Assembly (NCBI GenBank): GCA_034770075.1
Contig: CM068384.1
Span: 98,394,433 to 98,458,432 of the forward strand
Origin: Aralia elata
Taxonomy: Eukaryota > Streptophyta > Magnoliopsida > Apiales > Araliaceae
DNA length: 64,000 nucleotides
Direction: 5' to 3'
Translations under genes and position numbers: made by a program
Notes under the pieces: model-generated
Databases searched by the model: none
Told to the model about the DNA's origin: nothing
The model's input: only the letters and a program-made list of their open reading frames with translations
Shown here: in pieces, positions 1-11,514 of the stretch
Layout of the letters: each line of letters starts with the position of its first letter
Numbering within the stretch: the stretch's first letter is position 1

Positions 1-290
1 ATATGAGTATGAAAGAAATGATATTCCCTACCTTCGTTAACTGGATGTTACTTTCTATGAAGTTTACTAACTTTGGACAATACTAGTATTCTCACAAATA
101 CTTATAATAGCCTAGCACACTAAGAGAACTTAAGAAATTTAGAGAGAGAGAGGAAGTATAGGCAATGAAGGTGTGAAAATTTCTTAAGCAAACTTTCCCT
201 ATTTATAGGAAAATCAAGGTGAGGGAATTTTGGTCTTTTCCCCAACTTTTCTTGGTTTATTACGCTTATACCTTTGGCATATTCTTTTAA

Positions 291-368
291 TATCATCCAT
301 CCATTTTTTCTTTAATCTATATCATCCATCCATTTTTTCTTTAATCTATATCATCCATCCATTTTTTC
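291..368. repeat. 29-bp tandem repeat, about 2.7 copies
   Basis: Unit starts TATCATCCATCCATTTTT. Copies begin at 291, 320 and 349 (the last incomplete). It sits inside the gypsy LTR and probably arose by slippage there. Confidence 0.85.
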
Positions 369-760
369 AAAAAGATTAATCCATTATCAAAAGATATTTC
401 CATTATCAAAAAGATAAAACCATTATAAAAAAATAAATCCATTATCACAATAAATCCCTTTTTCTGTATTATTGAGTTAAATGTATTAATATCACAGATA
501 ACATATACTCGCAATACTGATAACTAGATTATTCTCAGGAAAGAGGGGGCCTTCCATAAAAATGGCGCACAATTAAATAACCCCTTTCCTTGACAGAATT
601 CCTAGACATTGTCAATAATGCTAAAATATCCTATCAAATAATATGAGTTACAGTGTCGTGACAAATAATAAAAAATATTATGCAGATGCTACTGTAACAA
701 TTATTGAATCAAGATATTGTGCAATTGTTACTTTATCAATTATTGAATCAATAATATAAA

Positions 761-840
761 ACACTGTGGAACACCGTGTGCTACTGTGGAATAACGTGTG
801 CTACTGTGGAATAACGTGTGCTACTGTGGAATAACGCGTT
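761..840. repeat. 20-bp tandem repeat, four copies, in the gypsy LTR
   Basis: Unit CTACTGTGGAATAACGTGTG occurs at 781, 801 and 821 (last copy diverged at its end), with a degenerate copy at 761. It lies upstream of the LTR TATA box in minus-strand orientation, so it could be an LTR enhancer-type repeat. That role is inference. Confidence 0.85.
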
Positions 841-1166
841 TTACTGTTCTTTTTATCACCGGGTATCTCAACAGTTATCGGTTAAAGTTTTGCCGCCAAT
901 TTCTATCACTTTCTATATCCGACAGTTAACCCGTTGTGGGGCCCACTATCATTGACAATATTGTCATTTCGGCGCCGTCGTACGGTACCGAATATAATAT
1001 TTCCCGACAGAAAGATTATTCCCCGACAAAAAAAATATTTCCCGACATACTGTTTTGCATATAACACCCTTAACTATAACATTATATCATTTAAGCACTT
1101 CACTATTTAGAAAAAAAAATAATAAATTTTTATTTCATAAAGTCGGGATCTTACAATCTCCCCTCC

Positions 1167-2400
1167 TTATGAAATTTTGTCCTCGAAATTGACGTACGTA
1201 CTTGGAATTTCGAAAAGGTGAGGATACCTTGCTCTCACTTCAGATTCTAACTCCCGGATTATTTCCTCTATATCATGGTTTCTCCATAAAACTTTGACTC
1301 GAGGTATAACCTTTGAGCGTAGAATCTGCTCCTTCTTATTTAAGACCTTGACAGGTATCTCCTCATACGTTAAATCCTCTGCTATCTCGTCTGGTTCTAA
1401 TTCAATAACGTGGTTTGGATCTTTCACATATTTACATAGCATGGATATGTGAAAAATATTATGAACACGAGACATGCTCGGCGATAAGGCGAGTCTGTAG
1501 GCCACAGTTCCTACTCGATCGAGGATTTCAAATGGACCGATAAATCGAGGGTTGAGCTATCCTCTCTTTTCGAATCTTGTATCTCCTTTCCATAGAGTAA
1601 CATGTAAGAATACATGGCCTCCGATTTTGAATTCATCATCCCTTAGATGAAGATCAACATAACTCTATTGAAGATTTCGTGCTGCTTATATACGTTGTCA
1701 TCTTCACGTGGGTTCGTGGAGTCTTTAACTCTATATTCATCCATTGTAAGTCATCCAAAATGGGCCTTTACGTTGTCAACATCGTACTCGTACTTGCATA
1801 TGTTCTTTTACGCAATGCGTCAGCTACTACGTTCGCCTTTCCAGGATGGTATTGAATGGTATGGTCGTAATCCTTCAACAGCTCGAGCCACGTCGTTGTC
1901 ACATGTTGAGTTCCTTCTAGGTGAAGAAATGTTTGAGGCTTTTATGATCTGTATAGATTTCTATTTACTCCCGTCTTTCTTCTTTACGAATAAAATAGGA
2001 GCACCCCAAGGTGATGTATTAGAACGTATGAAATCGGTATCTAACAACTCCTGTAGTTGGGTTTTTAACTCCAGAAGTTTAATAGGAGCCAAACGTATGG
2101 GGTCTTGGAAATGGGTTTTGTATTGGGTTCAAGGTCGATACAAAATTCGATTTTGCGGTTTAGGGTAGGCCAAGAAGTTCTTCGGGAAATCCATCAGGAA
2201 ACTTAATAACAATAGAAATATCATTCAAATCTGACGTATTTTTGTTTAAATCAGTTACATGAGCTAAGGAAGCTTGACATCCGTTTTTCAATAAACGAAT
2301 GACTTTGTGACAAGAAATGACGGTTATTGATTTCCACGGTTTGGTTGCTTGAATTCGCATAATAGGTTGATTAGGAAAATGAAAACTAATGACCGACTTG
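1167..2400 (-). pseudogene. Gypsy pol remnant (RT, RNase H and integrase pieces)
   Basis: Read right to left: a segment ending FPDGFPEELLGLP (2360-2160), the usual start of the RT domain; RT N-terminus with SPWGAPILFVKKKDG (about 2080-1985); then directly RNase H pieces (IYTDHKSLKHFFT, and YHPGKANVVADALRK near 1820-1880); then the integrase C-terminus (1690-1167) with FLHVTLWKGDTRFEKRG and FHISMLCKYV. The RT palm including YxDD, most of RNase H, and the integrase zinc finger and catalytic core are deleted. Several frame breaks and stops remain. This is a product of internal deletions, not a functional polyprotein. Confidence 0.8.
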
Positions 2401-2545
2401 AATCAAACAAGATTTATAAATAGTGGATGTAATGAAGGTTCCTCTAACAGAGTTTCAACAGATGAGTCAAAATCCAATTTCTCAGGGGTCAAGTTTAAAT
2501 GTTGAGCACAAGCAGATGAACTAAAAGATTGGGTAGACTCAGTAT

Positions 2546-3352
2546 CTAATAAGGTATAGATTCGCAAGAGTTTACGATTAGCTCACCGGTTATGACGTTA
2601 TCTGGTTGTAGTATTTCTTTCTCCCGCTCCACTAATTGAGCCCTATCCACAACATCCGAATATAGACAAATTTTATGAGAAACGAGATACTTACGAATTT
2701 CTGGTTTCAAACCTCGTAGAAACATTTGTGTCTTCCGTTCCTCAGTGTCCACAAAATGGGATGCAAAACGCGACAACTCAACAAACTTGGCTTCATATTA
2801 TGACACCGTCATGTTGTTCTGTTCTAATTTGATGAATTCCACCTTCTTCATATGGCGAATACTTTCTGGGAAATACTTCTCGTTAAATAATTCTTGGTAT
2901 TCGACCCAAGACATCTCGAGTGCCGAGTGACGGGTACGTTTCACGGATTCCCACCAATGATCCGCTTCTCCTCGCAGCATAAAAGTGGCGAAAGGAACCT
3001 TTTGGTCGTCCGTACAACGCAATACATCAAATATCTTTGTTAATTGTTTAAGCCACGACTCTGCCTTGAGTGGATCTGGCTTGCCGAAAAATTCAGGTGG
3101 TCCCAATTCTTTGAACTGCTTGGCAGTGACCATCCGTACATTATCAGCGTTTCTACCAGTATTGTAGACAGGAGCTCTTCTTGCCTGGTTCTGCACGTAT
3201 TGCATGAAGTTCCTAAAAAATTCATCATTCATCTGGTTGTTAGCATCATGATTAGCATCATGATGTTCTGAGTTTGCACCCATATTATTTGTGGCTTCCT
3301 AATTTTCAGCCACACTTGTCTCATAGTGAATCTCTTGATTTTCAGATGCCAT
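2546..3352 (-). pseudogene. Gypsy gag remnant
   Basis: A Ty3/gypsy gag (Retrotrans_gag family). Core motifs are FGKPDPLKAESWLKQL, ADHWWESVKR, YFPESIRHMKKVEF and, after a stop, FLRGLKPEIRKYL. The likely start is the ATG at 3352-3350. Two in-frame stops are visible: a TAG just before NNMGANSE and a TAA in MTVS*YEAKF. Both are one transition from glutamine codons. The zinc knuckle was not found, so the 3' part of gag is lost. In the full element this protein would form the virus-like particle core. Confidence 0.85.
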
Positions 3353-3535
3353 TCTGAAATGTGATCACAAAACAAGGATTAGTTAAAGAAATAGACATGC
3401 AACATCTAGTCACTATAACCCAACCAATTACTTAAAAAAACAAAATAGCTTAGGTAGGACACACTAGCGAAGGATTTACTCGTCTCTCCCCTCCTAGTTC
3501 TAATCCCAGATCTCTGCCAGAGATCATATCCCTAA

Positions 3536-3547
3536 GCTCTGATACCA
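3536..3547 (-). promoter_or_regulatory. Primer binding site, initiator-Met tRNA type
   Basis: Minus strand reads TGGTATCAGAGC two bases after the LTR end GGGGGCGTCACA. This is the standard plant tRNA-iMet primer site. It fixes the orientation of the element as minus and the inner border of the 5' LTR at 3550. Confidence 0.85.
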
Positions 3548-3549
3548 AC

Positions 3550-5050
3550 TGTGACGCCCCCAAAATAAGTCCACACAACCCATTTTGAGTCGCCAATAAC
3601 ATTCTACAAAAATACAAATACAAATACGAATTTTTCCATATACAACTAATATTTGTCGTGCAAAATACGACCACACATATATTGTGACTTTCCAAATAAA
3701 TATCGTACTATATGGTACCACAGTATCCAAACCCAAATTATTACAATGCCGTAAAAAGACGGCAACACACATTTTAAGTCTCCAGTACAATTATTATTAA
3801 ACTATGTTATAACTTGATGAGGACAACCACCAACTCGGACCATTACTCTACTTCCCGGCTAGTACCAGCTACTTTTTCCTTTCCTGAGAAGAACAATGGG
3901 ATAAAACTGAAAAGGGTGAGCTCAAATAGCCCAGTAGGAAATATCATGACTAAGATAATGAAGAATAAAATTATCTTTAGCCTTCAACCGAAATAAATCA
4001 AAGATTTAAAGATATTATATTTGTTCAACAACAACAACTGCAACGGAACGAACAATCCATTAGAAGAGTCAAGTAGATTATAATATCTACCATCTTCTAT
4101 AAGTTAAAGGATCACCACCAATATTATATCCCTGTAACACCAATCAACAATTCCTGTTTATGAACAACCAAATCAACAATTTATTATTCAACAGCCTCTT
4201 TTTGCACTACGTGCCAAAGATATTTATTTGCAACATCACCGGTCATGATCATGCCAAACGCCAGTTCATCTTTGCACTACGGGCCAAAGAGAACTTTCAC
4301 CATACGCCTTTGTTTGTAACACCAAAAGTCATGATTATATACCAATACACAGTTTGGTCAAAATCATGTCACGCCAGTTCATCTTTTGCACTACGGCCCA
4401 AATAGAACTATCACCACAATTTAAGTATGAGATGATGAGGATGATGACAATGATACAGTGAGATTAAGGATAAGGAAAAACTTTATAATTTAATCAGTAT
4501 CAAAGATTGACCAAATTGCCAACACGATGACCAAATTGTGGAGTCAAATTCAAGAATGATATTCAAGAAATTATTTCATGCTTCAACTATAACGTATAAA
4601 ATGAAATAGAAAGATTCAAGTGAAAAGATATTAGATGAAGCACAAACTATTAAGGATATTCTACTAATTTTCAGGAATTTTCTCCATTTAAAAGTAAGGT
4701 TTTGGAAACAAACAAAGATTTCTTATCATAAATGGAGAAATGTGAAAGAAAAAGATATCTCTTAAAGAGTACGAAAGAAATGATACGTTATACGAGTATA
4801 CCAGAATATATGAAACTGCAAATGGATTTTCACCCGTTATGCGATAATTTGCGTAGACAGGTTATTTCCACAAGAGATTAATAAGTAATGAATACAAAGG
4901 GTTATTCACCAGGTACGACACTCGTACATACAGGTTATCCCCACAGAATAATAAGGAATGAATATAAAGGGTATTCACCAGGTTACGAGAACACTCGTAC
5001 ATACAGGTTTATTTCCACCAGAATAATAAGGACTGCAATACCAAAGGGTA
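3550..5050 (-). repeat. 5' LTR (partial) of the Tekay-like gypsy element
   Basis: Starts (plus strand) TGTGACGCCCCC beside the PBS and runs into the N gap before the expected outer end (TGTAAGATC on minus) appears. It contains a diverged repeat around TTTGCACTACGGGCCAAAG (about 4201, 4271 and 4384) and an array of roughly 70-bp units around TATTCACCAGG and CTCGTACATACAGG (4885-5050). A short stretch near 4768 resembles the first bases of the window, hinting that the two LTRs overlap there. Confidence 0.6.
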
Positions 5051-5150
5051 NNNNNNNNNNNNNNNNNNNNNNNNNNNNNNNNNNNNNNNNNNNNNNNNNN
5101 NNNNNNNNNNNNNNNNNNNNNNNNNNNNNNNNNNNNNNNNNNNNNNNNNN
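5051..5150. other. Assembly gap of exactly 100 N
   Basis: One hundred consecutive N, the conventional size for a scaffold gap of unknown length. The left flank is a tandem array inside an LTR. The right flank begins inside the duplicated segment. The missing outer part of the 5' LTR and the left border of the duplication may lie here. Confidence 0.99.
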
Positions 5151-5915
5151 CACTTCGTGCACAAAAGCAAAATGTCTACAAACGAAGATGAGTGATGAAT
5201 TTCCTGGAGCTTTGACAGGTCTTCGTTGGGAAAGTTTTGTTCGGAAACCTAGGGTAGAGTTCTTTCCTTCAGTCTTGGATCCTTTCTTTGCTTTTGGTTA
5301 GATCCGTAGATGTGTTTGTTGAACTGTATCAATGTTTTTTCTTCCCTTAATGGCATTAACCTTTGTTTTTGATTTATGATTGGGGATAGAGTTGCAAATA
5401 AAATAAGAAGATTATGTGCATTATATCTCTTCATCTATTTCCTTAATATGTAAATACTTTATATTGATCTTGAAGACAAGTGCCACATTTGTTTATATAG
5501 ATTGCTTTTCTAAATAAGTGGCAAAAAGTTAATTTATCAGAGAACCATGCAAGTTGTGGGAATTCAAAAGTTGTGTGGTTACTTGTTATTTGTTTACATT
5601 AGTTTACATATTCTTCTAATCATGTCACATGCCTGCATGTGATTTTCCTGATTTGTAGTTTATGAAACTCCATTGATAAATAACTGTTATCTATCTGGGG
5701 AATGGAGTTTTACTGTAGATGAAGTAGGATTCAGTTTAAGCATCATCTAAACTCATTTTCCTCTAATTCTATTCATCTACCTGGCTGAAGAGTGTGATCT
5801 ATCATTTTCACGGGAACAGAGAGTTTGCTCGGTTGATAATTGGTTGGTTTTAGATCCTATATATTCTGCAGCTGGATCCAGTTTCATAATTGATGACCAA
5901 TAATATGTTTTTTAG

Positions 5916-6770
5916 GTATCGGAAGTCCTCCTGGTCAAATGGATCCCAAAGCTTTCTTGCTCCAAAAGTTCAATGCCACAGCTCAAGGACGGGTAGGTTT
6001 ATCAGTTGGGAGAAATCATTTATAGCACAAGCTTTTATTTAACTTCTTTAGTCGGGACATAATATACTCCATATGCACTATAGATTGAAAACTACCTTCC
6101 GGGACATAATATACTCCATATGCACTATAGCTTGAAAACTACCTTCCGGAACGGTTACTCTTGCTTCAGAATCATGATTCTGTTATTGTGCAGTAATCTA
6201 TCTATTTCGTAACAATCCATGTTGAATCTAATATGTATGTCATAGGGAAATGATATTATATTGCGAATTTATGTATCGATTTTTTTGTTGCTAGTTACGT
6301 GGATAAGTATTAGTGGTAACTCTTTTAAAGAAGAGATGTGTAATATGGTGAGCCACTCTTATAATTCTATCCAATCCCATGTATCATTGTAGTTCCGCAA
6401 TTGTAATTTGACAAAAAAAAAATTCGCAATACATAGCAGGACTGTCATAAATCTCTAATTAGTTCTAAACTTTTCATTCTAATTGATCTTTTCCGAAGCT
6501 GTTTTTTCATATGTATAATGAATTTCGAGTTCTGGACATGGATCTTTTCTTCTGGACTATTAACAGCAAAGGTAGTTTGAATTCTTCTAACAATTCTCTT
6601 TTAACATAATATTTTTGAAAGATTGATGCTGCATTGCAAGGAGTTGGTGCGTTGAAACAACTCGTGTTGAAAGGCTCGGCAGAGAGTGCAAGATGCTTCA
6701 ATAGGCTGCAGAAGCACAAGCACCTAAAGTTGCAGACCATGCCGATATGACAAGCAGAGCTTCCTATCCT
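5916..6770 (+). pseudogene. Gene fragment with two exon-like pieces (copy 1)
   Basis: Exon-like piece 5916-5992 (77 nt) sits between an acceptor (TTTTTTAG) and a donor (GGGTAGGT) and reads PPGQMDPKAFLLQKFNATA. A second piece starts at 6622 after GAAAG and reads IDAALQGVGALKQLVLKG; compared with copy 2 it has lost one codon and shifted frame. No start or end of the parent gene is present. I do not recognise the family. Conservation of splice sites in both copies suggests a fragment of a real intron-containing gene. Confidence 0.5.
6054..6147. repeat. 47-bp tandem duplication
   Basis: Two copies (6054-6100, 6101-6147) beginning GGGACATAATATACTCC, one mismatch apart. The equivalent place in copy 2 (about 28990) has a single copy, so this is specific to copy 1. 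Confidence 0.9.
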
Positions 6771-6977
6771 AAGATTCATGATAGGAAAATGATTTATATG
6801 TTGACTAATTTTATGTCGAATGTGGATTGCGACTAACTTGTAACTGTAAGCGGTAAAATATATCAGTAATATGTGAGTTTCTTCTTTATACCCTCATATC
6901 CTATCCCATATATCCATATATAGCTACACTCTTCATCATATGACTATTATAGATAAGGATCAATTCGTGTTGGATTA

Positions 6978-7433
6978 TAATTGAAATTATTATTTGTAGC
7001 ATTTTGAGTCCTTATATACATATCATCTCATATATTTCGTTGTTGGATTGGGATATTACAATCTCTCAATTTAAAGTCTTGATGTTCGCGTCAAGCCCAA
7101 ACACATAATATATCTCTCGATTCATTGTGGGATGATATATATCAGTAGTTTTCGTGTCCCCACCTCTAATACATCCTCCGTCCATTGTTGCATAATATCA
7201 GTAAGTTGCCTTCGTATCCCCACTTCTGCCAACTCAATCGGATAACTAAACCTAAACTTTTGATAGGCAATTATAATACCATATATAACATTTCGAGACA
7301 AATTGTTACAGTCGATTAGCTGTAGCAGTATGGTGTGGAACAACGATTTAAACATTTAATAGTTGAGTTTCACACTAAAAAAATCAAAATAATGTTTAAC
7401 TACACAATAATAAATGTGCTTTTAAAAAATTAT
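6978..7433. other. AT-rich intergenic DNA
   Basis: No credible coding region. The stretch has short diverged repeats of the type TATCCCCACTTCT (7160, 7210). No element borders were found. Confidence 0.6.
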
Positions 7434-7781
7434 GACTAAAATACAATTTGAACCCTAAAGTTTACAAGGTTATTGAGGTTTGTACCCCAATATTTAAAAC
7501 ATATCTAAGTGCACCCTAAAGTTTTTTTCGCTAAACAAAATACACCCTCCAAGACTTTTATCAATGAATAGTAAGGGTGCATTTTGTTTAGCAAAAAGAA
7601 ACTTGTGATGCATTTTGTTTAGCAAAAAAGAATCTTGAAGTGCATTTTGATCGGTTAAAGTCTCAGATGGTGCATTTTGTTTATTAAAAAAGAACTTTGG
7701 AGTACACTTAGATACATTTTAAAAATTGGGGTACAAACCTCAATAACCTTACACCTGGGTGGTTCAAATTGTATTTTAGTC
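7434..7781. mobile_element. Foldback MITE-like element
   Basis: Ends are inverted copies: GACTAAAATACAATTTGAAC at the left, and its complement ending at 7781. Inside, pairs such as GAGGTTTGTACCCCAAT and its complement continue the fold, so about half the element is palindromic. Four copies of GCATTTTGTTTAGCAAAAA-like text lie in the middle. No convincing target duplication is visible, so the superfamily is unassigned. Confidence 0.7.
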
Positions 7782-8362
7782 AAAAATTATAGACAAACTT
7801 ATAAGCAGACATGTAATATTGGTTTTCAACTTTTTCTTTAAAATTTTATAGATAAACTTATGCATTTGTGAAATATTTAGAACTGTTTAGTGTCACCACA
7901 TTACAAAAATGCATAAATTTTTATTTATTTTGGTCAAAAGGTTTTTTTTTTAATTTTTACTCGTTAAAAGTGCTTTTATAAAAGGTTGTTAAAAAATTAA
8001 TGTCACTTTTAGAATCTATCTATTAAAATTTGATTTTAGGGATAAATATTATCTTAGGAGCCTAGCGTAAGCCTATGAAAGGGGTTAGGAAGGGGAATTT
8101 TTTTTTAAATTTTTTTTTGAGGGGAAACTTACATTATTCGTTTAGTAACTTAGTTAATTCTAATTACTCACTTTTTTTAAAGGGTAGATTCGAACATATG
8201 ACCTTGTATAGTAAAAGGAGGCATTTACACTAGGCAATCAAAACTTTCCTTCTAATTGCTACTCAATATCATAATTATCTATTAATATAATTACACCAAT
8301 ATTAAAAAAAATGTAAGATAATAGAAGGGAGCAAAATGAAGATAGCGAAACAAAGTGACTAG
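7782..8362. other. AT-rich DNA with a dispersed repeat
   Basis: The stretch 8050-8250 (AGGGGAAACTTAC, CATATGACCTTGTA, CACTAGGCAATC) resembles 27600-27865 (GGGAAACTTACC, CATATGACCATGTA, CACTAGGCGATC). The two are diverged copies of one dispersed repeat. No gene was seen. Confidence 0.5.
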
Positions 8363-8807
8363 CAATGTTTTGAAACCCGAATCGGTTTGATCCAGACCGG
8401 CTCAACTCGGCCAGTTCAACCGGTTGAACCAAGAACGGGTCCTATATCCGGTTTGGTTTGACCCGGTTGGACCAGTTTGGTCAAAACCCGAATTGAACCA
8501 GTGGTTCAACCGGTAAAACCTGTTAAATTGACCTAATGATCAAGTTTTTAATTATTTTTTGATGCCAATTTGTTTTAATATTAAAATTAACCACTTTTAG
8601 TACTATTATAAAACAAGTTCATCATATTTTAGTTAATAAAAAATAAGATATTTAATTTTAATTTTTTTTATTAATTATTAATAATATATATTTTTATATA
8701 TTCATGACATCCCAAGTTCAATAACAGTTCGACCATTGGTTGAACCGATGACCTATACACCCAATAATTTTTTTGGTTCGATAACCTGTTCGAATTTAAA
8801 GACATTG
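8363..8807. mobile_element. hAT-like non-autonomous element
   Basis: Imperfect terminal inverted repeats: CAATGTTTTGAAACCCGAA at the left against CAATGTCTTTAAATTCGAA at the right end (complement). The left part is rich in GGTTCAACCGGTTGAACC-type palindromes. Flanking octamers GTGACTAG and ATTAGTAG match at 5 of 8 positions, compatible with an old 8-bp duplication. There is no transposase. The CA(N)TG start and 8-bp spacing suggest hAT. Confidence 0.55.
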
Positions 8808-10019
8808 ATTAGTAGATATGAGAGAAGGAGAAGACGGATGGGGAAGGGTCTCCCCAAAGAAATAACCTTCCTTAACGACTAGAATGTCTTTAAGTTTTTC
8901 GAAAAATAGAGAATCACTTTGTTATTTAAAGTTTTTGAAATAATTTATAATTTTATCGTGTCAATTGACTCCATACGACAAAGTCAAGTTTGCTATTGGG
9001 GTAAAATAAGATACCTAGTGACTTTATAAAAAAAATGGTCTGAATATTCCAACTCAACTCATATGCCTTCTACAATCTTGTCCTCCTTCCCGTCAAGTCA
9101 AAATTTCTTTTTATAATAATTAGACTTAATAACTGAAAAAACTATTAAACTTTTGTTAAGCTATCGAAAAGACATACAAACTAATTTTTTAACAAGAGTA
9201 ACATCAAACTTTCAAACAATTGTCAGAAGTACCTAAAATTTAATCATAGTTCCAACCCATAGTTAACCAAGAGATGATGTGGCGTCAAACATGGGTTCTA
9301 ATTTGTAAATTAGAGTTGACATGGCATATGATGTAGTATCTAGAGTATAAAATTTTAAAATTTAATTATTAATTTTCATTAATGTAATAATTAATATTAC
9401 ATATTAATTGCAAACTTTTAGCAAGTACAAAATTCTTATTTTGAAATTATAAATAAATCTAAATCACAATTTAAAATTTAAAATTTTATCAAATTAATGT
9501 AATTTAATCCAAGTTAAAAAGTACTACTTTTTTGAAAAACTAAAGGTAATTTACATGATCACTCAATTTCTGTGAAAAATGTTCAATAGCTCTTTTTTTA
9601 TTTGTCATTTTAAAGAGAAAATTTGACAATTTATATTTATTGTTTGTAGATTTTAAAATAAAATAAAAATAATGACTTAGTTCTCATATTTTCTTTAAAT
9701 ATTAAATACTATTTTTTTCTCTTTAATCTTTTCAATGAATTTCACAATAGTAATAATGGAATTTTATTCATAATTTATCAAACAAAATATTAATTATATC
9801 CAAACGTAATTAAAAATAAACGAATGGAGGAATTACTATATGCTCCTTGTATATGTGCAGATTTAAATATAATAAAATCAAATACATGTAAAGAAAAAAA
9901 GAATATTTCTATAGATGTATGGTAAAACTAGAGTACAAAAGTTGTTCTCTCACAAAATTTTAAATTGTTCCAAAAAATAAATGTAATTTACTTTAAAATG
10001 TATGAAATAAAAAATCATT
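8808..10019. other. AT-rich intergenic DNA
   Basis: About 1.2 kb of very AT-rich sequence without a supportable gene. Text around 9150-9350 (AACTTTCAAACAATTG, GATGTGGCGTCAAAC, GACATGGCATATGATG) has the style of old plant MITE ends, but I could not pair termini. Confidence 0.5.
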
Positions 10020-11211
10020 CTATATGGATTCAGAAGCTTGCACCGGCGTTCGGAATTCCGGCTCGCTCACTCTGGGTAAAATATGAATCGCCACCGCCTG
10101 AAACCCCGGTGGAGTATCCACCACCCATAATCTAGGCGGCGACGCCACCACATCCACCACCACAATCTCAACACCACTACTACAAACAACGCACACCCTA
10201 CCACCAGCAGCAGCAATATGCTCCGCCCCTCTTAGTTTCTCAGATTCCAATACATCCTCCCATAAATACCTTTCCGGGTCATATTTTTTCAAAATACCTT
10301 TGGACTCATCCACCACAAATATAGTTTCCTCCGCCATTGCCGCCGCCGGGCCTCTCCATCCGGCGGAGCATTCCGTCCGGCATTTCCTCCCACGAATCAA
10401 TTTTTTTGAATCGTAAACCGCGCCTTCTTTCCGGGCATCGCCTTTCACGTTAACCATGTAGAGTTTTCCCCTCCAACCAACAGCATCAATTGCTTCCCTA
10501 CTTAACTTTCCATCTTTAAGCAAACCCCATCTTCTCCCACTTCCAATTCCTCTGGTCCCGAGTATTTTGGTCCGTGTAGGTCCCACTTCTCAACCGACCG
10601 AGCAACTTCGGTGTTAAAATGGGACCCCAATGCCCACTTGCCACGTATACCACACCGCTGGATGCTCCAGCTGCACACCAACGGCGTGGTGTGGCCAGTG
10701 GTGGACCACGAGCCCATTTATTAGAAAATGGGCTGAAAATGAGTGGGCGAGGGAGGGCAGGGACAAGGTGGTGGGTGGTGGCGGCGAGGAGGACTAAGTT
10801 GTTGGAGACGGATACAGACTGAATCGGGAGGCTGCGGGAGATGAAAGACGGGTGCCGGACGAGGAGGCCGAGCGGCGGGTCCGGCGGTGGCTTAGGGAGA
10901 AAGTACCATTTGGATGAAATCGGATCGAAGGCAGAGAATTCAAGGGAATTTGAATTTGTATGATCAATTGTTTGAGATGACAATAATAGAGCATAGATTG
11001 ATAGGAAGGGAGGAAAAGATGGGGCATAAATTAGGCTACGCTATGATCGGCAAACGGAGTAAAGTATTGAAGGGTGGACAAGAGACAGACATATTTGAGC
11101 TATGTGGTCAGGTAACCCCGGCAACAAAGGCTGATGGCGGTGGTCGTGGTGGTGGAGCTTTTGCCTTTTGGTGGCGGATCTGGTGGCTGCCGCGGCAGTG
11201 GAATATGCCAT
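10020..11211 (-). pseudogene. SKIP25: F-box/kelch-repeat protein SKIP25, disrupted copy
   Basis: SKIP25-type proteins are F-box/kelch subunits that bind SKP1-like adaptors in SCF ubiquitin ligases. The ATG at 11211 opens a frame with an F-box (residues about 30-56, LLPGLPDHIAQICLSLVHPS) that stops at codon 57 (TAG, 11043-11041) exactly where the family has tryptophan (VCRSW). The same frame continues with SLEFSAFDPISSKWYFLP, VRHPSFISRSLPIQSVSVS and PRRWCAAGASSGVVYVASG. The kelch region then moves through other frames: HFNTEVARSVEKWDL, NWKWEKMG, and LLKDGKLSREAIDAVGWRGK to the stop at 10020. Frame changes lie near 10630, 10555 and 10525. Length and order match a full single-exon gene, so it was intact until recently. 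Consensus error could explain some indels but not the stop. Confidence 0.88.
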
Positions 11212-11481
11212 TTGGGAATTAAGGGATTGAGGGTTGGAATGGAGTTCTATAAGCGTGGACTGGAGGCAAGTTGAGTTATCTTTTGGGGCTTGATGTCATT
11301 TCTTTAATAAGTAAAGGCTGTCATTGGATAGAAAGTCCATATGCTGAGAATGGACTTGTCATTAGATTTCATGAATAAAAGGCAAAAGTTGGATACGGAG
11401 TATATAGAGGATTGCCCTTTAGTTTCTGACTTATTTCAAGAACCTGCCACTCATAATTTCATTTATAAATTGACCTTGTCA

Positions 11482-11514
<33 letters not shown>

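Larger units (their letters stand above)
1..1155 (-). repeat. 3' LTR (partial) of the Tekay-like gypsy element
   Basis: On the minus strand the LTR starts TGTAAGATCCCGAC just after the purine tract AAGGAGGGGAGAT. It contains a TATA-box-like CTATAAATAG near 200-210 with a long transcribed-looking leader to its left. It includes two short tandem arrays (291-368, 761-840). The end of the LTR lies left of base 1. The right-hand LTR (3550-5050) covers mostly the opposite part of the repeat, so the two overlap little inside the window. Confidence 0.65.
1..5050 (-). mobile_element. Ty3/gypsy chromovirus (Tekay/Del-like), internally deleted
   Basis: Reading on the minus strand, the order is 5' LTR (from 3550 rightwards), PBS, gag, scraps of protease/RT/RNase H, integrase C-terminus, purine-rich tract at about 1156-1168, and 3' LTR (1155 leftwards off the window). 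The integrase tail (FHISMLCKYV) is typical of Tekay/Del chromoviruses. Most of pol is missing, so the element cannot move by itself. The right end runs into the N gap at 5051. The left LTR continues outside the window, so no target duplication can be scored. Lineage is inferred from motifs. Confidence 0.8.
5151..6977 (+). repeat. Segmental duplication, copy 1 (partner 28327-31093)
   Basis: Closely similar to 28327-31093 in the same orientation, from CACTTCGTGCACAAAAGC to GATCAATTCG. Differences: about 190 bp near 5652-5845 is present only here; 6054-6147 is a 47-bp tandem duplication only here; and about 1.2 kb found in copy 2 (about 29645-30855) is absent. The first roughly 300 bp after the gap differ from copy 2 by many one-base indels. 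Both copies contain the same exon-like pieces. Confidence 0.85.
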
